NCBI GenBank assembly: GCA_002336115.1
Contig: DDEN01000031.1
Coordinates: 62,001 to 126,000, forward strand
DNA from: Chitinophagaceae bacterium UBA1953
GTDB lineage: Bacteria; Bacteroidota; Bacteroidia; Chitinophagales; Chitinophagaceae
Direction of reading: 5' to 3'
Length of the DNA stretch: 64,000 nucleotides
Shown piece by piece: positions 43,959-53,471 of the stretch. The number at the start of each line of letters is the position of its first letter. The first letter of the stretch is position 1. Both the position numbers and the translations under genes were made by a program. The notes under the pieces were generated by a model, which did not search any database, was not told the origin of the DNA, and saw nothing but the letters and a program-made list of their open reading frames with translations.

Positions 43959-45347
43959 TTATTGCTTTTCGTAGCAGCCAAGATCGGGCAAGCCAACTCT
44001 TGCCTTACCATCAAAATCGGTAAGCAGGGGTGTAACAATTCCTTTGTTAATAGCTGGCGATCCTGTTTTAAGATGAAAATTGTAATACTGTTTCACTACA
44101 TCAACACTATCAAACACCGGATCGGTGTTGCGTATAACATTTGAAAAAGTTGTGTAAGAAGGATCTGTTTTTGACCTGAACAACACATTACTGAAGCTTA
44201 CTGAAGCTGTGGCACTTCCATCTTTCTGTACCACCACTTCATTTTCTACAAAACCTTCCGATCCCCAGAGAATACTGTTGGTGAATACAGCATTAAGCGC
44301 AGCAGAGTACACCTGGCTGTTTTGTTTTACAAAGTTCGAAGCCGTTAGTACAGAACTTTTATGCTGCACATACGAATTGGAAATACTTACAACTGTACAA
44401 TGGGTAAACTGGTAAGTGCCGCCATAAATAAGTGCAATATTATTTCCACAGTTGCTGATTAAACAATTACTGGCAACAATGTTTGTGTTCATGCCAAATA
44501 AACCAACATCATAAATATTATCAAGCACACAATTATTTAAAGTGAGTTTAGGATTGCTGTTGTTTGATGGCTTTTCAACTACCATTCCCTGGTACGCATT
44601 TTTTACGTAGGTATAGGTGAGCTGGTTGTCGGAACTGCTTCCCCTGAAATAAATACCGGGCCATGAACCGGGATAGTTTTTGTAAGGTTCGTCCAGGCGG
44701 TTACCCGCAAAAACAACACTGTCGATTTTTGTTCCGTTAACAATTAACGTTCCGTCAACAATAAACGGGGCATCGGCATTCAGGTACACTCTTGTTCCTG
44801 GTTGAATGGTTAATACCGAATTGGTGTCAACAATCATTCCGCCGAGAATAACATAGGGTTTGTCGTTTGTCCATGTAAAGTTTCCCCGGAAAATAGTACT
44901 GCGTATATAGTTGGCATTTTGCCCCCATGCCTCTAACTGTTTAAAATTTATATTTCCGTTCGATTCAATTTTAATACTGTCTTTTATTACAAAAGGTTGG
45001 TTGGCGGCATTTGGATTTACATTTACACTTACAAAAACATAAATACTGTCGTTGCCTTCAATATCAATATTGCTGAACTGAGTACCCGGGCTACCATCCA
45101 CATTCATTTTAAAATTTGAGGCAGTGCCGCCCATTAACTGAATATTGCTGATACGTATTTTTTGCCTGTTTTCATTTTTAATGAGAAAATATTGTGTAAC
45201 CGAACCTGCAGAAGTAAAAACGGTATCGAAATGAAGACTGTCGTTTGCCAATGTAAGTTTTGCATCGGCGCTTGTATTCAGCGTTTCCTTACTGCATGAT
45301 GAAACGGCAATGAAAACTAAAAGCAGTATAGTAATGTATGATTTCAC
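43959..45347 (-). CDS. Beta-helix (choice-of-anchor Q-type) lipoprotein
   Basis: 462 residues with a lipobox (VSSCSK, Cys near residue 18). The middle part has short beta-strand repeats with NN/CVLDN and FTHCTVVSISN-like turns typical of right-handed parallel beta-helices. The C-terminus (SPAINKGIVTPLLTDFDGK, then LPDLGCYEKQ) is the choice-of-anchor Q signature. The N-terminal part (about 30-150) has an immunoglobulin-like pattern. It is an outer-membrane or surface lipoprotein of unknown ligand. It follows comF by 59 bases and may be in the radA-comF transcript. Confidence 0.78.
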   Translation of the reverse strand: MKSYITILLLVFIAVSSCSKETLNTSADAKLTLANDSLHFDTVFTSAGSVTQYFLIKNENRQKIRISNIQLMGGTASNFKMNVDGSPGTQFSNIDIEGNDSIYVFVSVNVNPNAANQPFVIKDSIKIESNGNINFKQLEAWGQNANYIRSTIFRGNFTWTNDKPYVILGGMIVDTNSVLTIQPGTRVYLNADAPFIVDGTLIVNGTKIDSVVFAGNRLDEPYKNYPGSWPGIYFRGSSSDNQLTYTYVKNAYQGMVVEKPSNNSNPKLTLNNCVLDNIYDVGLFGMNTNIVASNCLISNCGNNIALIYGGTYQFTHCTVVSISNSYVQHKSSVLTASNFVKQNSQVYSAALNAVFTNSILWGSEGFVENEVVVQKDGSATASVSFSNVLFRSKTDPSYTTFSNVIRNTDPVFDSVDVVKQYYNFHLKTGSPAINKGIVTPLLTDFDGKARVGLPDLGCYEKQ

Positions 45348-45406
45348 TGATTGTAAAAATAAGAAAGCTTTGCAGAATGGCTTTTATTGTTTCGTTAATA
45401 ATATGA

Positions 45407-46111
45407 TTAATCGTTGCTTGCCCATGCAAGTGCTGCAATGCTGAGGTGTACATCTGCTGCTTCTTTTATTGCAAACCCGCAAGCTTCAATAGTTGCGCCG
45501 GTTGTAATTACGTCATCAACCAGCAGCAGGTTTTTGTTTGTTAAAAGAGCAGGGTTGCTTACTTCAAAACTTCCATCAACATTTGCCCATCGCTCACTTC
45601 TGCCTTTTTTTGTTTGTGTATCGGTATAACGTTTACGCAGCACAATATCTTTTAACACGGGCACATTTATTATTTCAGATATACCTTCACAAAGAACCGC
45701 TGCCTGGTTATAACCACGCTTTTTTTCTTTATGCGGAAAGAGTGGCAGCGGAATCAGATAATCAAGATTACTGAAACGGCCACTTTGTTGTAATTGCAGC
45801 CCAAACCATTTACCCAATTGCAAACCCACATCTTTTCTTCCTTTGTATTTTAGTTGATGGATGAGGTGCTGCAATACGGAATTTTTGGTGAAATAATAAC
45901 CTGCAGTTGCAGAGTGAACATCTAAACGTCCGTAAAAAATTTTTTCAATTGGGTTTGCTGAAAGCGGCGCAAAACCTGTTTCAGGTAATTGTGAATAGCA
46001 GTGAATACAGATTGATTGATCGTGTTCCAGTAAGTCGCTTCCACAACCTGCACAGGTGTGTGGATAGAACAAGTGGGCAAAATCGCTGAGCCATTTACGG
46101 GTGTTCATCAT
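45407..46111 (-). CDS. comF: ComF family phosphoribosyltransferase-like protein
   Basis: 234 residues. The N-terminus has a four-Cys zinc ribbon (CAGCG and CIHCY), and the C-terminal half a phosphoribosyltransferase fold with the PRPP-binding motif LLLVDDVITTGAT. ComF proteins take part in natural transformation, converting incoming single-stranded DNA together with ComFA/PriA-like partners. It lies 44 bases after radA on the same strand, a frequent arrangement that fits a DNA-uptake and recombination role. Confidence 0.9.
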   Translation of the reverse strand: MMNTRKWLSDFAHLFYPHTCAGCGSDLLEHDQSICIHCYSQLPETGFAPLSANPIEKIFYGRLDVHSATAGYYFTKNSVLQHLIHQLKYKGRKDVGLQLGKWFGLQLQQSGRFSNLDYLIPLPLFPHKEKKRGYNQAAVLCEGISEIINVPVLKDIVLRKRYTDTQTKKGRSERWANVDGSFEVSNPALLTNKNLLLVDDVITTGATIEACGFAIKEAADVHLSIAALAWASND

Positions 46112-46155
46112 CTGACTAAAATAATCAGAAAAACCGCAAAATCAAATATGATTAT

Positions 46156-47547
46156 TTACTGAAATAAATACTGATACAACTCTTCCACTTTACTCATGGT
46201 TATAATTTCAATATTGTATTTCTGCATGAGTTTTTTATCGCTTTCTTTTCTGTGGCCGAGATTGTATTTGCTGATGATGATTTTTTCAAAGCCCAGCTTT
46301 TCGGCTTCTGCAATACGCTGGTCGATGCGATTAACAGCACGTATTTCGCCACTTAAACCAACTTCACCTGCAAAACATATCTGCGGATTCAGCGGCACAT
46401 CTTCATAGCTTGAAAGCAGCGCACATAATACTGCAAGATCAATGGAAGGGTCTTCTACTTTAATTCCTCCTGCAATATTCAAAAACACATCTTTCATCCC
46501 GAAATGAAAACCGCCACGTTTTTCAAGAACAGCGAGTAGCAGTTGAAGTCGTCGTAAATCAAACCCGCTGACGGTACGTTGTGGTGTGCCATATACACTT
46601 TGTGTTACCAAAGCCTGTACTTCAATCAGCAAAGGCCGCATTCCCTCCATTGTTGCAGCTATAGCAATACCGCTTAACTGATCTTCTTTTTGGGTGATAA
46701 GAATTTCACTTGGATTATTTACTGGCCGCATTCCTGTTTCACTCATTTCATAAATACCAAGTTCAGATGTTGAGCCAAACCTGTTTTTCATTGTGCGTAG
46801 AATCCTGTAAGCGTAATGACGGTCACCTTCAAACTGTAAAACAGTATCCACCATGTGCTCCAGAATTTTTGGTCCTGCAATGGTTCCGTCTTTTGTAATA
46901 TGCCCAATGAGAAATACTGGCGTGTGTGTTTCTTTTGCAAAGCGTTGAAGTTCGGCTGCGGTTTCTCTTATCTGCGAAATACTTCCCGGGCCGCTTTCAA
47001 TAAAAGGTGTTTGTAAAGTTTGTATTGAGTCTATAATAACCAGTTGCGGTTTTAATTTTTTTACTTCCTGAAAAATGATGTTGGTTGATGTTTCAGTGAG
47101 TAAATAAAAATCTTCATTACTCATCTGCAAACGGTCGGCACGCATTTTAATCTGCTGTTCACTTTCTTCACCACTTACATAAAGTGTAACAGTGTTTTTT
47201 AAATGAAGACCTAACTGCAGAAACAAAGTTGACTTTCCAATTCCGGGTTCACCTGCAATTAATACGATGCTTCCCGGAACAATGCCTCCGCCAAGTACAC
47301 GGTTTAACTCAGCATCCTGGGTTAAAATCCTTTCTTCTTTTGTACTTTTTATTTCGCTCAGCGAAATTGTTTTCATTTCACTTCCACTGATTTCTTTCCA
47401 GCTTTGCTTTTGCGGATTGCTTTTATCTTTTGTAATTATTTCTTCTACGAATGTGTTCCATTCATTACACGATGGACATTTACCAAGCCATTTTGCTGAT
47501 TCATATCCGCAGTTCTGACAAAAAAAAGATGATTTGATTTTACTCAT
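46156..47547 (-). CDS. radA: DNA repair protein RadA
   Basis: 463 residues. RadA/Sms is a RecA-like branch-migration helicase for recombination and transformation. Visible are the N-terminal zinc finger (CQNCG and CPSCNEW), Walker A GEPGIGKST, the RadA-specific KNRFG motif and a C-terminal Lon-protease-like domain (LNIAGGIKVEDPSIDLAV). The in-frame TTG at 47562 would add five residues; the ATG at 47547 directly precedes the conserved N-terminus. comF follows by 44 bases. Confidence 0.95.
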   Translation of the reverse strand: MSKIKSSFFCQNCGYESAKWLGKCPSCNEWNTFVEEIITKDKSNPQKQSWKEISGSEMKTISLSEIKSTKEERILTQDAELNRVLGGGIVPGSIVLIAGEPGIGKSTLFLQLGLHLKNTVTLYVSGEESEQQIKMRADRLQMSNEDFYLLTETSTNIIFQEVKKLKPQLVIIDSIQTLQTPFIESGPGSISQIRETAAELQRFAKETHTPVFLIGHITKDGTIAGPKILEHMVDTVLQFEGDRHYAYRILRTMKNRFGSTSELGIYEMSETGMRPVNNPSEILITQKEDQLSGIAIAATMEGMRPLLIEVQALVTQSVYGTPQRTVSGFDLRRLQLLLAVLEKRGGFHFGMKDVFLNIAGGIKVEDPSIDLAVLCALLSSYEDVPLNPQICFAGEVGLSGEIRAVNRIDQRIAEAEKLGFEKIIISKYNLGHRKESDKKLMQKYNIEIITMSKVEELYQYLFQ

Positions 47548-48046
47548 AACATACTTGCTCAATTCACATAAAAGTGCGTCAAAAAAAATGAATTCAGTTA
47601 AAAAAATAATCCGGTAAACAGAAAAAGAAAGTATTGAAAAATGAAATTTTCTGCAACGGGGACGATGGCAAAACTTCGGTTTAATAAAAGTAAAAGGGCT
47701 GGAATTTCTTCCAACCCTTTGTACTTACTAACCCATTAAATTCTGTTGCTAAATTACAAATTGTGGGCAGATTGCAAAATTATTTTTGAGCTATGTGAAT
47801 AAATATTTTTGAAATTGGCTGCCCGAAATGCCGTTGGAGCTAAGCTGAGTGATGTGTTTATTCGTTTGATTTTCAATTATTTATAAACATGGAATAAGGG
47901 ATCAAAAAAAAATTCTTTGCTTACGGCAATCTTTAAACGTAACTGATTCTGCCAAAAAGACTTATACCTTGTTTTAATTCTGTTTTCTTTGTCAAATTTG
48001 TAATTTGGAAGAGAATTTGATGGATGGTTAATCTAAAAGAACAGAA
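47548..48046. other. Spacer of 499 bases between radA and the zinc peptidase, possibly holding a small RNA
   Basis: No protein gene is visible. An inverted repeat (47693-47704 and 47709-47720) forms a better hairpin on the minus strand, followed there by TTTTACTTTTATT, a terminator-like arrangement with no gene upstream of it. Just upstream on that strand GGGCAG and CTGCCC repeats (about 47765-47830) could close a second hairpin. No -7 element was found, so a transcript is only a possibility. Confidence 0.4.
47690..47720 (-). terminator. Terminator-like hairpin without an upstream gene
   Basis: Stem of 12 pairs (one G-U) around TCTTCC-type loop, followed on the minus strand by a T-rich run. 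It precedes radA but belongs to no recognised gene. Confidence 0.4.
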
Positions 48047-48736
48047 ATGACTCCAGGAATTTTAATTGTGTCCCTGATTTTTATGGGAATTGGTTTTTTG
48101 GTACAGATGAGGCTGAAAAGCAAATTCAGTATGTACAGTAAACAGCTTCTTATGAGCAGGTTTACAGGAAGGGAAATAGCCGAAAAAATGCTGAGGGAGA
48201 ACGGAATTTACGATGTTCGGGTACAATCTGTTGATGGATTTTTAAGCGATCATTACGATCCGGTCAAAAAAACGGTTAATTTAAGCCCGGATGTTTATAA
48301 TGGAAGCTCCGTTGCTGCTGCTGCGGTGGCAGCTCATGAATGTGGCCATGCGGTGCAACATGCCACTGCTTATCAATGGCTTATGCTTCGTTCAAGGATT
48401 GTTCCAATAGTACAGATCAGTACTAATTTGTCGCAATGGGTACTGTTAATTGGTTTAGGCGTTCTGGGATTTGGAAAAGGGAATGCTACTATTTTGTTAA
48501 TCGGAATTATCATGTTTGCCATTTCAACCCTTTTTTCCATTATCACCCTCCCGGTTGAATTTGATGCCAGCAACAGGGCTCTTGCCTGGCTGGAACGTAC
48601 AAATGTTACCAACACCCAGGAATTTCCCGGGGCAAAAGATGCTCTGAAATGGGCAGCGGCAACATATGTAGTGGCTGCTTTAGCCTCAATTGCAATGCTG
48701 GTTCAGTATATTTTAATTTATATGAGAAGAAATTAA
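48047..48736 (+). CDS. Membrane zinc metallopeptidase, YugP-like
   Basis: 229 residues with an N-terminal membrane segment, the HExxH zinc motif in AAHECGHAVQHA, and several C-terminal hydrophobic helices (VLLIGLGVLGFG, IAMLVQYILIYM). The pattern FTGREIAEKMLRENGI and DHYDPVKKTVNLS matches the YugP/Zn_peptidase_2 family. These are integral membrane peptidases with few known substrates. Monocistronic, followed by a hairpin at 48781. Confidence 0.9.
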   Translation: MTPGILIVSLIFMGIGFLVQMRLKSKFSMYSKQLLMSRFTGREIAEKMLRENGIYDVRVQSVDGFLSDHYDPVKKTVNLSPDVYNGSSVAAAAVAAHECGHAVQHATAYQWLMLRSRIVPIVQISTNLSQWVLLIGLGVLGFGKGNATILLIGIIMFAISTLFSIITLPVEFDASNRALAWLERTNVTNTQEFPGAKDALKWAAATYVVAALASIAMLVQYILIYMRRN

Positions 48737-48780
48737 ATTATTAATTTCTGTTATATTTTATTTCTTCTTCGATTTTCTAT

Positions 48781-48818
48781 AAATAAAGCTGTTTTTTGAT
48801 AAAAAAGCAGCTTTATTT
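48781..48818. terminator. Hairpin after the zinc peptidase gene
   Basis: AAATAAAGCTG / CAGCTTTATTT (11 pairs) with an inner T6/A6 stem; strong but with a weak T tail. Confidence 0.55.
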
Positions 48819-48899
48819 ATAATTGGATGTCTTTGTAATATCAAAAAGGAAGAATTTATTTCCTTATAATTGCATTTTTGTAACTAAAACTAGCGGAAC

Positions 48900-51800
48900 A
48901 TGAGAAAAATTATTGGACTAACCATGGCCTTCTTGTTGCTATTTGGTCAACTCTGGGCTCAAACAAAGGAAGTGACAGGAGTTGTTACTGACTCTAAAGA
49001 TGGTTCTCCTATAGGAGGTGCAACCATAAAAGTAAAGGGAACAAGTCGTGCTACTACCACAGAATCAGACGGTACTTTCAAAATTTCTTTTAGCGGAAAC
49101 AAGGCAGTGTTACAGTTTTCATCAGTTGGATATGAGGACAAAGATATAACTGTAACAGAATCAGGTCGTATTAATGCTGTGCTGTCTCCAAGTTCTGCAA
49201 ATCTTAGTGAAGTGTTAGTTGTTGGTTATGGCCAGACTGTTAAAAGAGACCTAACAACCTCGATAACAAGGGTGAAAGGTGCTGAAGTTGCCAACACACC
49301 TGTAGCAAATTTCTTACAGGGAGTGCAAGGTCGGGCAGCAGGTGTTTTTGTAGAATCTCAAAATGGCAAAGTAGGTGAGGGTATTAAGGTTCGTATTCGT
49401 GGGGCATCATCCATAAGTGCTTCAAACGACCCTTTATATGTTGTTGATGGTATTCCTATTAATACAGGAAGTTTATCAGGTAATGCTCTTGCAGACATTA
49501 ATTTTAATGATGTTGAATCGTTTGAAATTTTAAAAGACGCTGCTGCTACTGCAATTTACGGATCAAGAGGTGGAAACGGTGTTGTACTTATTACAACCAA
49601 AAAGGGTAAATTGGGTAAGGCCCGTTTTAATGTAAATATGCAGTATGGTAGTAATGACCCGACTCATAAAAGAGGCTTTTTAAATTCAACTGAATATCTT
49701 GAATTTTTCAGAGAAGCTGCAGTAAATGCAGGAAAATATCATTATAACAGAGGCGGAAACTGGATGGGATTTGGTAGTGAACAAGATGCGATTAATTATA
49801 TGGTAGGCAGAGTGGAAAGCAGGTTTAACCGCTATAGCGGTTTAACTACAGGGGGGGCTGACTGGAAAGCAGACACTGTTCATACTAATTGGGAAGATCT
49901 TGCATTTCAGAAATCACAAACAAAAATTGTAGAAGCAAGTGCTGCTGGTGGTTCAGATAAAACGAAATACTTTATTAGCGGATCTTATAACGATCAGGAC
50001 GGAATATTGTTTTATAATAATTTTAAGCGTTATTCAGGTCGAATAAATCTCGAGCAAGAACTTTCAAATAGATTAAAAATCGGCGTAAATAATGTTATCT
50101 CTAAGTCTGATGCAAGACGTGTTGGCGCTGATAATGAATTTTCAACCCCAATGCAAATAGTAGCTCTTTCTCCAATAACTCCGGTACGAGATAAAAACGG
50201 AAATTTGTTCGACAGGCCTACAACAACTTATTATAATCCGTTAATAGAAACAGAGAATGCTTCATATACATCCACAACATTCAGAAATATCAGTTCGGTT
50301 TTTGGTCAACTGAATTTGATGCCAGGGTTGATTTTTCGTTCAGAATTTGGTCTAGATGTGCTTACACAGAACGACAAGGAGTTTTATGGAAGAAAAACAA
50401 TTAATGGTCAGGGAACAAATGGCTTGGGGATTGTTGATTGGTTGCGAAGTGTACGCTATACCGCTAACAATTATTTCAATTACAGTAAAATATTCAAAGA
50501 GAAGCATAATATAGACGCAACGATTGGTATGTCGTTTGAAAAACAAGCAAACGATTACTCCAGTGTTGAAGGGCAGCAATTTGCAAATGATGATTTACGC
50601 AATATTGCAAATGCTGCTAATATTACTGCAGGAACCTCTACCTTAAGTGAATATACTATTGCTTCTTATTTTGGAAGATTAAATTACAAGTTTAATAACA
50701 AGTATCTGGTTGGCGTTAGTACCCGTGTTGATGGTTCTTCAGTGTTTGGCGAAAAGAAACGTTATGGTTTCTTTCCCGCTGCATCATTGGGATGGGTTGT
50801 TAGTGAGGAAAATTTTCTTAAGAGTGTTGATGCAATCAGTTTCTTGAAATTGCGTGCCAGTTATGGCCAATTAGGAAATCAACAAGGATTTGGAAACTAT
50901 TCGTGGAGAGGTGTTTATGGTACAGGGCGCTATGCAGGTAATGCAAGCCTTGCGCCTTCTTCTCTTCAGAACGACTTGTTAACGTGGGAAACAACAAATC
51001 AACTTGATCTTGGGCTAGAATTAGGAGTACTGAAAAATCGTCTTGTAGTGGAAGTTGATTATTATAATAAACGTTCTGCAGGGAATGGTGCTGGGTTTAT
51101 TTATAATTATCCGCTACCGCTTACTTCTGGCTTTGCAAGTATTACAAAGAATATTGGCGAAATTGAAAATAAGGGTATTGAAATTTCAATTAACAGTACA
51201 AATATTACAACACGTAATTTTAAATGGACTTCAAGCTTCAATCTCTCCCATAATAAAAACAAAGTTTTACAAATTGATGGTCAGCAAGATACATTGTCTT
51301 TTAATGATGGCCGTTATATGAACGCTTTGATTGTTGGTCAGCCAATAGGAGTTCATTATGGTCCAAAATATGCTGGTGTAGATCCTTCTAATGGTGATGC
51401 TTTGTATTACAAACAAGATGGTAAAACAACTACCAATGATTATAATGAAGCTGGTAGTTTTGTTGTAGGAGATCCAAATCCTAAATGGTTTGGAGGACTT
51501 ACAAATACTTTTAGTTTTAAAGGATTTGAATTAAGTGTTTTACTTCAAGGGGTTTTTGATTATGAAGTAGTTAATGGTGCCGGTGGGTTTATGAGTGCAC
51601 GGGGAGATTGGTTTGATAATCAAACCCGTGATCAGCTAAGACGTTGGAAAAAACCTGGCGATATTACAGATGTGCCGGAAGCAAGGTTAAACTGGTTTGG
51701 TGATTTTGCTTCACCTTCAGTTTCTACTCAATATATGGAAGATGCAAGTTATGTTCGTTTAAAGAATGTAACGCTTGCATACAATCTTTCACCCGATTTG

Positions 51801-51992
51801 CTTAAAAAAATAAAGCTGAGTTCTGTTAGATTGTATGTAACTGGTGTAAACCTCGCAACTTGGACAAAATATACAGGCTGGGATCCAGAAGTAAATACAG
51901 ATTACAGGGCAGGCAATATTAATCAGGGAGGTGATTTTTACGCTGCACCACAGATTCGCTCTATTACTTTTGGTTTAAACGTTGGCTTCTAA
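48900..51992 (+). CDS. SusC/RagA-type TonB-dependent outer-membrane receptor
   Basis: 1030 residues. Signal peptide (cleavage near LWAQTK), a carboxypeptidase-regulatory-like domain (KEVTGVVTDSKDGSPIGGA, residues about 22-100), the plug with the SusC signature ASISASNDPLYVVDGIPI, and a long barrel ending in SITFGLNVGF with a C-terminal Phe. SusC barrels import glycans or peptides with a SusD lid that captures the ligand. The partner SusD gene follows after 18 bases. No glycosidase, peptidase or regulator gene is adjacent. Confidence 0.95.
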   Translation: MRKIIGLTMAFLLLFGQLWAQTKEVTGVVTDSKDGSPIGGATIKVKGTSRATTTESDGTFKISFSGNKAVLQFSSVGYEDKDITVTESGRINAVLSPSSANLSEVLVVGYGQTVKRDLTTSITRVKGAEVANTPVANFLQGVQGRAAGVFVESQNGKVGEGIKVRIRGASSISASNDPLYVVDGIPINTGSLSGNALADINFNDVESFEILKDAAATAIYGSRGGNGVVLITTKKGKLGKARFNVNMQYGSNDPTHKRGFLNSTEYLEFFREAAVNAGKYHYNRGGNWMGFGSEQDAINYMVGRVESRFNRYSGLTTGGADWKADTVHTNWEDLAFQKSQTKIVEASAAGGSDKTKYFISGSYNDQDGILFYNNFKRYSGRINLEQELSNRLKIGVNNVISKSDARRVGADNEFSTPMQIVALSPITPVRDKNGNLFDRPTTTYYNPLIETENASYTSTTFRNISSVFGQLNLMPGLIFRSEFGLDVLTQNDKEFYGRKTINGQGTNGLGIVDWLRSVRYTANNYFNYSKIFKEKHNIDATIGMSFEKQANDYSSVEGQQFANDDLRNIANAANITAGTSTLSEYTIASYFGRLNYKFNNKYLVGVSTRVDGSSVFGEKKRYGFFPAASLGWVVSEENFLKSVDAISFLKLRASYGQLGNQQGFGNYSWRGVYGTGRYAGNASLAPSSLQNDLLTWETTNQLDLGLELGVLKNRLVVEVDYYNKRSAGNGAGFIYNYPLPLTSGFASITKNIGEIENKGIEISINSTNITTRNFKWTSSFNLSHNKNKVLQIDGQQDTLSFNDGRYMNALIVGQPIGVHYGPKYAGVDPSNGDALYYKQDGKTTTNDYNEAGSFVVGDPNPKWFGGLTNTFSFKGFELSVLLQGVFDYEVVNGAGGFMSARGDWFDNQTRDQLRRWKKPGDITDVPEARLNWFGDFASPSVSTQYMEDASYVRLKNVTLAYNLSPDLLKKIKLSSVRLYVTGVNLATWTKYTGWDPEVNTDYRAGNINQGGDFYAAPQIRSITFGLNVGF

Positions 51993-52010
51993 TCTTAAAA
52001 AAGACTTAGT

Positions 52011-53357
52011 ATGAAAATTTTAAAATATTCAATAATATTAATTGCAACCGGAGCTTTGTTTACTGCTTGCAATAAAGAATTAAACTTGGATAACCCTCAG
52101 GCAATGGGGTCTGATCTTGCGTTATCAACTGATGCAAATGTTAAACAGGTTTTGATCGGCGCATATGATGCTCTTAGTTCAGGGAACCTTTACGGCGGCA
52201 ACATCCAGATTTTTGGTGATTTAATGGCCGCTTCAGGTGAGTTAAACTGGACTGGTACTTTTAATACTTATCGTGAGGTGTATGGCAATTCAATACTTAC
52301 TACTAATCCGATAATTTTAAACATGTGGGCAAGTGGCTACACCACTATTAACATTGCAAATAACGTAATTGCAAATCTTGATAAGGTGAATTCTGCTGAT
52401 CGGGATCGTGTTAAAGGAGAAGCTCTATTTATTCGTGGTACTGTTTTGTTTGAACTGACACGCTTTTTTGCAAAATCTTACAATGATGGCTCACCCTCTA
52501 CGAATCTTGGTGTTGTTATACGAACCACCCCGACAACAAGCTTTAGTGAGGTTGATTTTCCAAAACGTAATACTGTGTCGGAATGTTATACGCAGATTGT
52601 TAATGATCTTACTACTGCAGAGTCATTACTTCCTGCCAAAAATGGTGTATATGCCAACAAAGTAGCTGCTGCAGCAATATTAGCAAGGGCTTATCTTCAA
52701 ATGGGTAATTATACAGGTGCAAGAGATGCTGCCAATCGGGGTTTAACTGCTGCCGCAGGTAACTACAGCCTTGTAAATCCTTATTCTTCTGAATTTAATA
52801 CATCTGCATATACAACCGAAGATATATTTTCAATTATTGTGAGCGAACAAGATGGAACAAATAACTGTCATACTTTTTATTCCGTACCAGATTACGGTGG
52901 TCGTGATGGAGATATTGTTATTCTTGATGCACATATGAATCTCTACCCAGCTGGTGATGAGCGAAAGGCTTTGTTCTATCTCTATTCAGGTGATTGGCGC
53001 AGTGGCAAATGGCAATATATTAATAAAAATGTAAAAGTTATACGCTTAGCAGAATTGTATCTTATCCGTGCAGAATGTAATGCACGTCTCTCTCAGACAA
53101 CTGGCGCAACCCCCTTGAGTGATTACAATACTGTACATACAAGAGCAGGATTAACTGCAGCAATTTCAGTTACTCTTGCGGATATTTTATTCGAAAGGAG
53201 GCTCGAGCTTGCAAATGAAGGATTCAGAGTGCATGATGCAAAACGTTTAGGAGAAACTGTAAATGGGAGATCAGCATTTGATAACAAACTTGTGTTTCCT
53301 ATTCCGTTCAGGGAATTGAATTCCAATTCTAACCTTGAACAAAATGCAGGTTACTGA
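52011..53357 (+). CDS. RagB/SusD-type outer-membrane lipoprotein
   Basis: 448 residues with a lipobox (LFTACNK) and SusD features: LDNPQ near the start, TPR-like helices (IRGTVLFELTRFFAKSYNDG, AILARAYLQMGNYTGA), the KVIRLAELYLIRAECNARL helix and the C-terminal RRLELANEGFRVHDAKRLGE. It caps the SusC channel and captures the ligand on the surface. The protein is at the short end for the family (commonly 480-550), so a small nutrient is plausible. A strong terminator follows. Confidence 0.93.
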   Translation: MKILKYSIILIATGALFTACNKELNLDNPQAMGSDLALSTDANVKQVLIGAYDALSSGNLYGGNIQIFGDLMAASGELNWTGTFNTYREVYGNSILTTNPIILNMWASGYTTINIANNVIANLDKVNSADRDRVKGEALFIRGTVLFELTRFFAKSYNDGSPSTNLGVVIRTTPTTSFSEVDFPKRNTVSECYTQIVNDLTTAESLLPAKNGVYANKVAAAAILARAYLQMGNYTGARDAANRGLTAAAGNYSLVNPYSSEFNTSAYTTEDIFSIIVSEQDGTNNCHTFYSVPDYGGRDGDIVILDAHMNLYPAGDERKALFYLYSGDWRSGKWQYINKNVKVIRLAELYLIRAECNARLSQTTGATPLSDYNTVHTRAGLTAAISVTLADILFERRLELANEGFRVHDAKRLGETVNGRSAFDNKLVFPIPFRELNSNSNLEQNAGY

Positions 53358-53379
53358 TAATTAACTTGGATGATATTAG

Positions 53380-53409
53380 AAACCCCGGCGATCCGGGGTT
53401 TCTTTTTTT
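53380..53409 (+). terminator. Intrinsic terminator of the SusCD operon
   Basis: AAACCCCGG-CGAT-CCGGGGTTT (9-base stem) followed by C and T7. Confidence 0.9.
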
Positions 53410-53419
53410 AGTACTAACA

Positions 53420-53453
53420 TTGGTTAGCGTGGTGCTTGAGATATGTAAATTTG
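53420..53453 (+). promoter_or_regulatory. Predicted promoter of icmF
   Basis: TTGG (53420-53423) and TAAATTTG (53446-53453) are 22 bases apart. The element lies inside the upstream in-frame extension beginning at TTG 53436, so the start is downstream, at 53463 or 53472. Confidence 0.5.
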
Positions 53454-53471
53454 TATTTACAAATGAACTTT

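Noticed and set aside
53436..53471. N-terminal extension of IcmF from a TTG start
   Set aside because: The extension runs through the predicted -33/-7 promoter; the conserved domain starts just after ATG 53472.
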